Assembly (NCBI GenBank): GCA_032718865.1
Contig: JALUTQ010000040.1
Coordinates: 744,001 to 808,000 of the forward strand
Length of the DNA stretch: 64,000 nucleotides
DNA from: Tilletia caries
Taxonomy: Eukaryota; Basidiomycota; Exobasidiomycetes; Tilletiales; Tilletiaceae
Reading direction: 5' to 3'
Part shown: positions 45,235 through 55,252 of the stretch, piece by piece
Position numbering within the stretch: the stretch's first letter is position 1
How the letters are laid out: each line of letters opens with the position of its first letter
Translations under genes and position numbers: made by a program
The notes under the pieces: model-generated
The model's input: the letters and a program-made list of their open reading frames with translations, nothing else
Told to the model about the DNA's origin: nothing
The model's database searches: none

Positions 45235-45818
45235 ATGAAATCGTTCAGTGCTCTTGCGCTCATCGGCATGTTTATCGCCATCAGCGCCGTCGAGGCCAAC
45301 CCAGTGAGTCCGGTTCGCAATTTCTTGTTTCCTCTTCCGCACTCTGACATCTCCCTTTGCTATCTTCCCTCAAAATCTGCTCCCCTCAGGTCACGGAGCT
45401 TATGAACCGCTGCACTGCTCAGTCGAAGGCTTGCACGAATAAAAACGACCAGGACAAGGCAGCTAAAGTACGTTGCGTGTGGAGCTCTTCAAAGATCCGT
45501 CAGCTGCTCTACTGATATCGTGTTCTTCGTGCTGCTACTTCCCGCCCTACAGATCTGCGCGTGCCAGGTCTGGACCGTCGCCAGTGGATTCGTACGTTCT
45601 CCCGGTGCGCAGCACGTTTGGAAGGACATGCCATTGCTAACGAATCAGAAATTTTGACGACTCTTTTGCAGAGCTGCTTCCAAGGATGCCGCGCAGCCTT
45701 TAAAGACCCAGGGGAAGTGACCGCGCCTCACTGGAATTACTGCAAGGATACCTGTGCTGTGGCTCAAAACGGCGGCGACCTGTGCGAGCCCATGCCGAAG
45801 AGCTGCCCTTTCTCTTAG
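45235..45818 (+). CDS. Small secreted cysteine-rich protein, cluster family member 1
   Basis: Four exons (45235-45303, 45390-45467, 45553-45591, 45672-45818) give 110 residues. Exon 1 is exactly the signal peptide (MKSFSALALIGMFIAISAVE). The mature protein has ten cysteines in the order C-x6-C, then C-x-C in the 13-residue exon 3 (ICACQVWTVASGF), SCFQGC opening exon 4, YCKDTC, and two C-terminal cysteines. All three introns are in phase 0. The gene at 49308 shares this arrangement, including a 39-nt third exon. No named family was recognised. Size, secretion and clustering suggest an effector-like or defence-related role; this is inference. Confidence 0.85.
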
Positions 45819-46727
45819 GCATCCGTCGCCGCAGGACCAGCACCCGTGACACTTATCAGCGTCGCTTCCGGCCCCAAGCCTTCTTGCGACATGACCAGAC
45901 CACATTCCTATGTCGTGCACAAGACACACCCTCGCACCGCAACCATACGATCCCGACCTCAGTCTCTGACCATCAACCTCCTCAACACCTCGGCCCTTCA
46001 ATCTTTCAGTCCACCAGTCCTTCAGTCGTTCCCAGACCTCGCCCAGTTCCGTCTTCACCATTACGATAAGAGTAGGATCTTCCACGAGACGTCGACATCG
46101 AGAAGCAACCTTGTCCTCCAAGACCTTCTGCCTAAAACCGGCTCTGTAAGAACCTAACAAACCGCAAATGCCAGCAAACCACCCATCGTGAAATGTCTGC
46201 TCCCAACGTTGCTGCAGTGTGTAATCATCAGGACAGCTGCTGTGAGATCCGTACTTGACAGATCCTTATGAAACCTTGAGTACCGCGAAACTACGGCAAA
46301 GGGGAAGCAAAAGAGAAGCTGTTAGCATAGCAGGCAAGCTCAAAGAGGACTAAATTGGTCAAGCTTCGGAAGCGTTGGAGGCATGGACAGGCGGAGAATA
46401 CAGTCAGGGGTGTGGTATGCCTTCGAGTCACGTCGGATGAATCTGTTCAAATACGATGGTTTTGAATCTGCCCTTGGATAGTAAGATTAAAGGGACGGGG
46501 AAGGCGCTAATGATAGAAGGACGGGCGAAACGTACCTTCTGCAAATTATGATCAGCTCAGTGACTGCATCTGAAAAAGGTTTTGGACGAATGCCCGCACC
46601 TACCAGAAAGCTCCCAGATGCTGGGACGATGTTGCTTTGGCGTTGACCAGAAGGGAATCTGGTTGAGCTGATGCCGGGATGCCTGCAATCGATCGCTAAT
46701 GGAGACCGCAGTCCTTCCGCCGGCGTG
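45819..46727. other. Intergenic region
   Basis: No gene recognised between the 3' end of cluster member 1 and the relic on the minus strand. Confidence 0.4.
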
Positions 46728-47150
46728 TCACGGCACCTGCAGTACCGGTTCTTGACTCTGAGGCAGGCCGCATCCCAGAACGACCTTGAATGTGGGTCCA
46801 TTTCGCTGTTGCTGCTCAATGACCCAGCCCAAACGTCGTCCTTCGGTGCAGTCCTGTAAGATCGCTGTCGAAAGGTCTGGCTCGTTAGTATGGCATTGTT
46901 CCGCGGTCCGCCACCTTCAATACTGCATCGTGTTCCCCAGCTCACCAATGTACGTTGTGGCCCTTCACAGACCAGATCTTGCGCAGGCAGACCTGCAGCA
47001 GCCAGCAAAGGAGTAAGATAGAGAGCCTCAGTGTCAGCAAGGCGGGCGTCGGCTGCAATGCGTGGATACATATCTGCAAACGAAACTTACATTAAAGGTG
47101 GCGTCCATGTTCTATGTTCTCTTGTCCAAACAAATGCTCGTCAATCGCAG
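46728..47150 (-). pseudogene. Relic of the small secreted protein family (member 4)
   Basis: On the minus strand, a CTGCAG acceptor precedes a 39-nt block (46992-46954, VCLRKIWSVKGHN) that corresponds exactly in length and position to the third exon of the family. A GTACAT donor follows, then a TTACAG acceptor and a frame 46853-46728 opening with Asp-Cys. Upstream, about 47150-47090 resembles exon 2 (DLIDDC) but meets a TGA, and it ends at a GTAAGT donor. Several conserved cysteines are lost, and no signal-peptide exon was found. I infer a decayed copy. Confidence 0.55.
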
Positions 47151-47793
47151 TCATCAATGAGGTCGCCGTTCTGTAGGAAGAAAAGTTGATGAAGGAAGAG
47201 CAAGTGAGATCTCAGGCCTCCAGCCTCCAGCCTCTTCCCTCTCCTTTCTCCTCAAACGCATGCATGAACTCTTTCGCGATCGTCCAATCATGTTCCCTTT
47301 TCTGCTCGTTTTGCATCTACTCCTCGTCTCACTCCGCTTCCCAGCTGCATTAACAGCATGATATGGTCGGAGGAAAACGAACGCAATCATAACATATTCA
47401 AGATCGAGTCGAACCGGGGCTCCTTCGTGCTTCGTCCAATTTGACCAGGTTTGACAGAGCAAGGCAGACAAGGCTCGATGACGTTCGTTTTCTGGTGTAA
47501 TCCGCGAAGCATGGAATATCTGTACGCCAAACGAAGTCACATGGATTGACGCTCGCTTGGTCAAGGGGACCGGACCGTGAAGCGTGAAGCGTAGCAGCCG
47601 GATGAAGTCGAGCAAGGAGGGGCGAAAAGGATGGAAGGATCAAAAGGTGGTTGGAGAAGTTGGTGGGGTCGGTGAGAATGTTCGAGAGGGTTCACAGAGC
47701 AAGGATGTGCCCTTTTGCGAGTGGAAGAAGGTGATCGGGACGGAGACGACGCCTGGCAGGGGCTGGGTGCTGCTCCTTGCTGCTATCGACGGG
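47151..47793. other. Intergenic region
   Basis: No gene recognised. It separates the relic from the 3' end of cluster member 3. Confidence 0.35.
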
Positions 47794-48375
47794 CTAGCCC
47801 AAACCACATCCCATCGGTGGAGAGTCGCATTTGTTGTACTTGTTTTGAATCAAGGCACATTCGATCACACATTCCTTGGCCGACAGGTAATTTTCAAGGA
47901 GGCAGCCCTTGACGCAGTTGTGCAATAGGGTGATGCCAAAAGGTCTGATTCGTAAGTTCCCTGGCACGGTTTCCCATAATCAAAAAAGAACGCGCTGCTG
48001 CTCAGCTTGTGAACGTACGCCGTTGCCTTGCTTGGTCCAATTCTTGCACATGCAAGACTTTGAGTGCAATGTAAGTAAAGCAGCTGAAAGGAGTCTTGTA
48101 CGCTTGCACATGGATGACACTTACGTTAAACGTCGCATTGATTCTAGATCTGGTTGGGTTCGTGCAAGTGTTGGAAATCGCGGTGCAGCCGTAAAACAGC
48201 CGCCAGTGGGGCTGGCTCTGCAGAGTGACAAAGTGTGAGGAAAGGCAGAAACTTTATGATTCCAGACTGTGGGAGAAAGACGGGACATGTGGACGAGACT
48301 TACAAGATCATCAGCTTTGACGGTACCGATGACGAAGACCATAGCGATGAGCATGAGGGGAGTGAACGATTTCAT
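47794..48375 (-). pseudogene. Small secreted cysteine-rich protein, cluster family member 3, mutated splice acceptor
   Basis: The exons match the family: 48375-48304 (signal peptide, MKSFTPLMLIAMVFVIGTVK), 48217-48125, 48057-48019 (13 residues, SCMCKNWTKQGNG) and an exon-4-like block 47919-47794 beginning with Asn-Cys and ending at TAG. The third intron has a normal GTACGT donor, but at the conserved acceptor the last two bases read AC, not AG (TTGCAC, position 47920). Nearby AG dinucleotides give the wrong phase. The gene is therefore probably unable to make the family protein, unless a rare splice or a sequencing error is involved. Cysteine positions are otherwise conserved, so the damage looks recent. 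Confidence 0.65.
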
Positions 48376-48795
48376 GGTGCTCGACTGTTTTCAGGTTGCT
48401 GGGAAAGAATTGAAAGCTGAAAAAGTTGGTAGGATGGAGGCTGGAGGGAGGGAGGCAAGAGATGAGCGACGAGTGGCGAGGTGGTGAGGGATCAGAATGC
48501 ATTGAGAAGGCCGAGTAAGTATATTTTGCAACTGACCGTGTCTCCAAACTCATCACACAGTGGTAAAGACGAAATACGAAATGCGTTCACGGTTGTCGCC
48601 GCCCTGATTGAGATGAGAAACGAAGTCCTCGAGCGCGACGACAGCCGGCTTGTCCGAGGGCGTGTGACGTCTTTAAAAGAGGCCCAGAACTCCAGAATCA
48701 TAAGAAAGGAAATGAGTTGATTGCGGCCTTTGCTTTGCGCCGACTTCGACTTCCCCATCTCATCTCCATGGCCAGGCACACCGGCCGAGGGTATT

Positions 48796-48801
48796 TATAA
48801 G
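48796..48801 (+). promoter_or_regulatory. TATA box of orphan promoter copy
   Basis: TATAAGAGGGCGCC matches the core promoter of member 1 at 45111, but no member 1-like ORF follows. Confidence 0.45.
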
Positions 48802-49140
48802 AGGGCGCCTTCTTCGACGCACTTTGATTCCTGATCATCTTCCTTCCTTCCCTCCTTCCTCCCATGGCCGAGGAGATATGTAGGATAAGGAATTCGAATT
48901 CCGTCCTTAACATCGGCCGCAATCCACTCATATCATTTCTTATGATTCTGGGCCCTCGCCAAGACGTCAGACACCCTCGGACAGCCGGCTGTCGTCTGTG
49001 AAACGATGGACATGAGGATTTGAGAAGTTACAGCGACTTCCTTTCTCATCTCAACCCGTGAAGGCGTGAACGTATTTCGCATTTCGTCTTCATCGCTGTG
49101 TTACATATATGTTACTTGGAGGCACGGTCAGTTTCAAACG

Positions 49141-49148
49141 TATATAAG
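49141..49148 (+). promoter_or_regulatory. TATA box of cluster member 2
   Basis: TATATAAG lies 167 bp before the ATG at 49308. Confidence 0.5.
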
Positions 49149-49307
49149 AGGGCGGCCTTCTCAATGCATTTTGATCCCTCACCGCCTCGCCACTCATCTC
49201 TTGCCTCCCTCCCTCCCTACCTCCTACCAACTTTTTCAACTTTCAACCCTTTCCCAGCAACCTGCAATTCTTTCCCAGCAGCCTCAGCCTGAAAACAGTC
49301 GAGCACC

Positions 49308-49874
49308 ATGAAATCGTTCACTCCCCTCATGCTCATCGCCGTGCTCTCCGTCGTCGGCGCCGTCAAAGGCAATGCTGTGAGTTTTGTCCGCAAGCTTTCC
49401 CCTTCCAGTTACACGACATGTCACTTTTGATCTCTTTACTGACGTTGCTCTTCTCAGAACGATGACCTTTATGCCAAGTGCCGCAAGATTACTTGCACGG
49501 ACAAGGGCAAGGAACAGACAGCATATCGAGTACGTTACGTGTGCAGCACGTTTGAGGCCCTTCACATGCTGTACTGACATCGCATTCTCCGTCTTGCTTC
49601 TGTTCTGTAGGCCTGCGTATGCTCGACTTGGACCAACAACGGCCACCGTGTACGTTACATAGCCCGGAGGCGACGTCCAAAGTTGCGAGACAATCCCACT
49701 TGCTGACGAAGTGCCTTTTCCATACCTTTCTCACAGAGCTGCTTCGATGGATGTATGAAAGGCTGGGGCGCCGGAGAGCGCGAGGATCACAATAAGAGCT
49801 ACTGTACAGCAACCTGTGGCTTTTTGCAGCACCAGGGGAACAAGTGCGATCGCAAGCCGGAGAACTGCAAGTAG
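49308..49874 (+). CDS. Small secreted cysteine-rich protein, cluster family member 2
   Basis: Four exons (49308-49376, 49458-49529, 49611-49649, 49737-49874), all introns phase 0, give 105 residues. Exon 1 (69 nt) and exon 3 (39 nt) have exactly the same lengths as in member 1. The signal peptide (MKSFTPLMLIAVLSVVGAVK) is nearly identical to that of member 3. Ten cysteines follow the family order: C-x4-C, ACVC in exon 3, SCFDGC at the start of exon 4, YCTATC and two near the C-terminus. The mature region has diverged far more than the signal peptide and promoter, which suggests fast evolution of the secreted part. Function unknown. Confidence 0.85.
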
Positions 49875-51016
49875 CCCTCTGATTCAATGTAAGGACCGAC
49901 AACCCTAATCCATGTCGCCATCTCTCGGGACCGACCTCTCCTTTTCGACACCCTCACCCTGGTCAAAAGAATACCGCCACTTCCAAGCCTTCAAAACCTC
50001 GATGCATTCTTCGCGCGATACATCTTTGATCCGAACATCGCTGCGGGACTCGACGCTCAACGACTCAACTAATGTTTCGCCTCACACCTTCAATTTCTCT
50101 CCAACCCATGCCATCATTCTTCGACGTAATCGCAAAGAATTATCCATCCGACATCACAACCTTCTCACGTCCAGCAGTCTCAGCACCAGTCAGCTGTCAT
50201 TTGCGCCTGGCGTGAAGCAATGATCACAGTGACAGCATCCCTTTATTACCAGCCCGCTTGCTCGTAATCCTACTGAAGCTACTGCCACCTCGAAAGTTAC
50301 TTCAAGGAAGGCGACTGAGCGATTACTTCTGACCTATATCCAATCATGCAGTTGACAGCCAGTCTGCCTGCGTCAACGAGCGTGGGAATAATGCTGTTTG
50401 TTTGTTTGTTTGTTTGTCAAGGTTCCAGATCGGGAAAGTTACGTTCCGGCCGTCCTCACACTCGCGTCTGAGAGACTGAGAGAGAGAGAATCACAACATC
50501 TCTGATGAGATTTGGGGGTTGAGCGCGAGCTCGAACGCCGTGTTCCGCCGCTGCGTGCGGTCTGGGGAACTAGCGGCGCTAGTGACAGGGGAGGAACGCA
50601 CGGGGAGGAGGGTGGGACAGCAAAGGAACACGAGATCGTTCGACTGAGGTCTGAGCCTGGCGAGAGCGAGGGAGGACGTCGTGGAGAGAGAGAGGAGAGC
50701 TCAGGAAGAGAATTTTCCTTCAGACTGCGCAGGCACCGCCTTGCGGCCTGCGCCTGCCTAACCTCATTTCATTTCACTTCTCAGTACTCAGTTCTCAATG
50801 AAAGATGAGAAAATATGGAGAGCGGCGCCGAGTCTCGGCCGGCCGTCTGTCGACCCGTTCCGCGCCGACTCTGTCATGAGTCTCTCCTTCCTTCCTTTCA
50901 CCTCGTCCGAACATCAGCGAAAGGCAGACTTTTTCGCTCAGTTACATATCGCATACTCATTCTATTCCGTCCTGAAAGGATAATCGAATCCAGGTAGAAT
51001 GCATGCTCCGTGCCAT
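49875..51016. other. Intergenic region with TTTG microsatellite
   Basis: A (GTTT)n run of about 6 units lies at 50396-50418, and GA-rich stretches near 50475. No gene recognised. Confidence 0.4.
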
Positions 51017-54000
51017 CTAAGCAATCGAACCGCTAATCAACGGCCGCTTCCTCAGATCAGATGTCGCTCCTGCAACGTGTGACCCCCTCGCAGCACTTCC
51101 ACTGCTCCATCCTTCCCCTTCAGCCCGTTGGCGTACCGACTGCGTATTGAGCACCTTTGCATCCTGTCCATTCGCGTCGTCCAGGAAGTTGTACTCCCGA
51201 GATGTTCCGCCGTCAGTTCCACGGGTGGCCATGAGCGCTTCGGCCGGCGTTGGTTTGGTTGTTTCGGATTCGGGCGCAGGATAGGGGATCAATGTGACTC
51301 GGGTGGTGGAGGGAGGATCAGGCAGGGCGATGGCCGTCTCCGAGAGAATCTCTTTGAAGCGGCACATCCAGCGCTACGGAACGGGGAAACGGTAGAGAGG
51401 GAGAGCGGTCAGCGCAAGAGTGGCCTGAAAGCACAAATCAGAGTACATAAAGGAGGAAGTGGACTCACGTTCTTGCGTTGCGTCTTGATTCCGCCCGCCT
51501 GCCAATTGCTCTTATACCGAATTCCGGTCGAGAGCTGCATCGACTTGAACCCTGGTAGGTCCACGATCGCGATGTTCAAACCAGGGAAGAAGTCTCGGGG
51601 CTGCGCGGCAATCCACTCAATCATTCGTTCGCGTAGCTGCTCAATCTGCTCAAAAGTGGTCGAGTAGGGCACTTCGAAGTTCACCGTCTCCTCGATCGGC
51701 CCGCTCCGTCTCAGGTTGGTCACTGCCTTTGAGGTCAGCACGCTGTGACTGATCTGAACGTATTTCCCCCTGCAATCAAAGATGTCAGAACAATGAGATG
51801 CGTTGAGCTCGGTATTGGAGATGGTGCTACGCTTTCAGAAGACTCACGTTGTCGTCTTGAAAATGGCTGTGAGATCAAAGAATGGAAGTCAGTCAAATCT
51901 GTTCACATGACCTTTGCAACACCGCAAAACGCGTACTGCTTAACAGTTGGATTTCAGCGACCACATACGTCGCCAACCCGCCCCCACCATCGACCTCGAC
52001 TCGATCTCCGACATCGTAAGGGTGCTGCAGCAGATATCAAACGGACTGGTCAGCATCGCGAAGCTTTGCTTCGGCTTACCGGAAACAGGGCTGCCTCCGT
52101 ATCGCACCTTAACAAACAAGAAAATGATGGCGGAAAGAGTTTCTTGTGCTGTGGAAGAAAAAGAAAAACGTTCGTGCTACTATTAGCATCTCTGAATCAG
52201 TTCCTCATGTCCCCACCTTGTTCATGAGCTTACCAGTCGAGCTGAGGAGCCACGAGAGACCCAGCAACACTGTTCCAAACGACGTCACGAGGGAGGAGAA
52301 CTATCATTCACGGCAGAAGAGGCGGTGAGTTATCTGAACGTCGTTCTGAACGCGATCAATACAGCACATCATGCTCACCTTGATGGAGATGAGGCCGGCA
52401 GTGATGACAACGCTTATGATGCTGAAGAATGACATGAAGACTTGATCGAGCCGTCCGACAGCCTGCACATGCCAGAAAAGCAGCCTCTGATCAGCAAAGG
52501 AACGAAGAAGGTCGTCACAAGAAAAGTGGAGGGTAAAGGAAGGTACGTACCGAATCAATGTCCCGCATACTGCTCATCAGCGTATCCCGCTCCCGATGAA
52601 CCTCCTGCCCCGCCGCCAACATCTCGTCCTCCGTCACGCTCCCATTGAAATCCTTATCCAACATTTCCCACGCGACCTTGGCTGCGTTCGCCGTGGAGAA
52701 GTATCGCGCCACGTCTGGATACAAGATCACCCGCTCCACCTCGTCGGTCCCCTCCTTGTCTCCGACGGGCTCCCAGTGGGAGAAGGCACGGAAGATGCGG
52801 TACACCAGTTTGCGAGTCTCGTTCGCGCTGCTCAGGGCGAGGAGAACCGTGGTGCGCGGGGAGGCCGTGCTGGGTATCGGGACGCCATTCTTGAAACGCA
52901 ATCGGCCATCTCGCGCAGCCAGGGCCGACTCGTTACCGAGCTCGGACGCTGCGAGTCCCATAATGCAGTTGTTGCTTGAGCCTGGTCCGCCTCCGTCTTC
53001 CGCTGCACGGGCGCGGTGCGGCCGACGATGGAGATGCAGCTTTTCGTAGTCAAAGAAGGAGCGTCGGTTGGACTTGCTGGCTTCTGATTTCATCGTGTTT
53101 GACATCGTGCCGAATTTAGTCGGCGTTCCGGGACGGCTGCTGGCCGTGCTGCTGATGACGCCGCTCCGTTGAGCGTGGTCGAAGAGAGTGGTCAGGATTT
53201 CGATGTGGAGCTTGTTTTGAGCCAGCCGATCTTCGTACGAGACTCGGTGGAAGGAGAGAGCGATGACCTGGATCAGGAACTTCTCGCCCAGGAGCAGACC
53301 CGAACAGATGACGAGGCCGAACCTGTGTTGAAGGCATAGATTTCAGCCTCTGTCGATGGTAGGGTTTGATGACCTTGGAGCTCACCACAAGTGCGTAAGG
53401 GTCAACATGAGGTTGTAGGTAGATGTGAGACTCGAGTTGCCCAATATAGTTGTGGAGTTGAACAGCATGTTTGGATCGAGAGCGGCAATGCCCGTAGCAT
53501 TGGAATTACTGGAAGTTTGAATGGACGTCGCATAGCGAGCTGGATCTTGGAAATTATTCCAAATGACGGCGAGCCATGAAATCCAGAGCTGTGGATCAAA
53601 GCACCTCCAGTCAGCGTCTCTGCGGACGCGATGCGGAGGGATCACCTGCGCGTCTCGTCCACTTACCAGAATAGTCCAGCCAAAGAGGGCAATATACTTG
53701 GATAGAACGGCAAGGTACTGAATGTAATGTTTAATGTCCAACGAGAATGCGCCTGTGTATGGTGAGTAGAGCAATGTGAACACAACGAGTCCAAACGAAG
53801 CGTGCGCTCTGTTGGACGACTCACCTACTGTTCCGCCCAGAAAACGGGGAACGGCCCTGGCGATAAAATGACTGACGAACCAGCCAACCCAGATCGAGCT
53901 GAGCCAGCACGACCACCAAAAAATGCCGACTGTTCCAGCCCAGTCGAGAATGAGGTTCAGCAACAGCTCATACTCCCAAGAACATCGAGTTAACAGATAC

Positions 54001-54954
54001 GACGCACGCACCTTCCCAGACCCGAGGTTTGCTGTAACTGTTGCGTGGTCCTGCATTGTATGCCGACAGCGCCACAATCCCTGGCACCCAGAGGATCGCA
54101 GCGATGCTGAAAATCATGATGACTTTGCGAATGGCCTCCATAGTGATTGGGAGGCACAGGAAGTTTGTTGGCTGGTGGGACCAAGCATGAAGAAGTCAAT
54201 AACGAGTGTCTTTGTAAGTCGCATACGCGCGCGCACGCAGAAGACTCACAAATGCCTTTGAGCCTGGTCCTCGGAACGCATTGGACTGTCTTGACCAGTC
54301 TCCGCTGTCGTGCCTGTGGTCATTGGAGTCGTCAGCCTGAGGGGCAGCTGCATATCCAGCTCGATTGAGCAGACGTGCCCATTCAGCGCTCGAGTTGCTC
54401 TTGTAGCTCTGAGGATCTGGCCTATGCTGTTGCGCGCGACCATAGGAGTTCGACCCCCCGGATGCGGCTTGTTGCTGTTGCTGTTGCGGTTGCGATTGCG
54501 GTTGCTGCTCTCCTTCCGAATCCTCGCTGAGACCTGCCTTGCCACTTGTCATTGGGTAGGAGCTGCCTGCTTGCGGGTAGCCGGGGGGATAAGTGAGGGT
54601 AGAATCAGTCGTGGTGTGCTGTTGCTGCTTGACGGTGTCGTTGGTGTAGTACGCTGCACGCGGGTTGGGCAGCTCTTCGCTGATCTGTACGCGGCCGCGA
54701 CCTGTTCCGGTTCCGGTTCCTGTTCGGGCCGAGGGCTCGTTGGTTGCGTAGGCAGGAGCACTGCCTTCCGCGAGCTGGCGTGACTGATCGATGGTGGGAC
54801 TGGCCTGTCCGCTCCGTTGGGCTGCCGACTGTTGTCCTGCGATGGGTGGACTCGAAGGTTGGAACACGCCCGATCCTCCGTACGCGAAGTCCTGCTGGTA
54901 CGGATCTTCGCGCAGGGTCTTGTCCCATTCTGAATCGTGCTGAGGGGCTGCCAT
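51017..54954 (-). CDS. EF-hand mechanosensitive ion channel, MscS family (Msy1/Msy2-like)
   Basis: Thirteen exons, about 1006 residues: 54954-54250, 54171-54022 (or 54012), 53972-53825, 53752-53667, 53588-53386, 53322-52551, 52462-52379, 52300-52234, 52148-52108, 52024-51937, 51866-51848, 51769-51469 and 51373-51017. A long Gln/Ser-rich N-terminus precedes membrane segments (VIMIFSIAAILWVPGIVAL; TVGIFWWSCWLSSIWVGW; YLAVLSKYIALFGWTIL; FGLVICSGLLLGEKFL). An EF-hand follows (MLDKDFNGSVTEDEM), then further segments, the pore-lining helix and the MscS beta domain (HPYDVGDRVEVDGGG), ending in a disordered tail. Fungal homologues sit in the ER or other endomembranes and limit calcium release on hypo-osmotic shock. 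The exon 2-3 junction is uncertain: the only in-frame join I find uses a 49-nt intron with a weak GTCTGG donor. Confidence 0.85.
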
Positions 54955-55098
54955 CTTGCGCGCGGGTGGATCTCCACTTGCTCGCCACGGGGGTTGCCGA
55001 TGAGAGGATGATGGAAGCTGGCAAGGAGCAGGACGAGGACGAGTCAGTCAGTCAGTCGCTACTCGCTCCTAAACCATGGGCGAAGAGGGGTTCAGTTC
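54955..55098. other. Short promoter region of the channel gene, adjoining the copia element
   Basis: Only about 145 bp separate the channel start codon from the retrotransposon insertion, so the element sits within the likely promoter. Confidence 0.5.
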
Positions 55099-55103
55099 AA
55101 CAT

Positions 55104-55217
55104 TGTGGGAAACGGTGACCATGCGTGGAGGTGGAGGCAGCTTGCCCACTGTACCTTTTCTTTCTCCCTGTCTTCTCCTTCCTGTCTTCTGCAATATACA
55201 AGTAGTCAGTATTCACA
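55104..55217 (+). repeat. 5' LTR of the copia element
   Basis: 114 bp, TGTG...CACA, identical by eye to the 3' LTR. Confidence 0.95.
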
Positions 55218-55252
55218 GGTTATGAGCTCAAGACTCTAGGAGCAAGCCCAAG

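Larger units (their letters stand above)
48376..49307. repeat. Imperfect inverted duplication with orphan promoter in the centre
   Basis: The upstream regions of member 3 (-) and member 2 (+) are inverted copies: about 48376-48740 against 48915-49307, sharing CCTCACC.CCTCGCCACTC, GACAGCCGGCT.GTCCGAGGG and CAGAATCATAAGAAA. Between them, about 48720-48870 is a copy of the member 1 promoter (TATAAG at 48796) not followed by a family gene. Confidence 0.7.
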
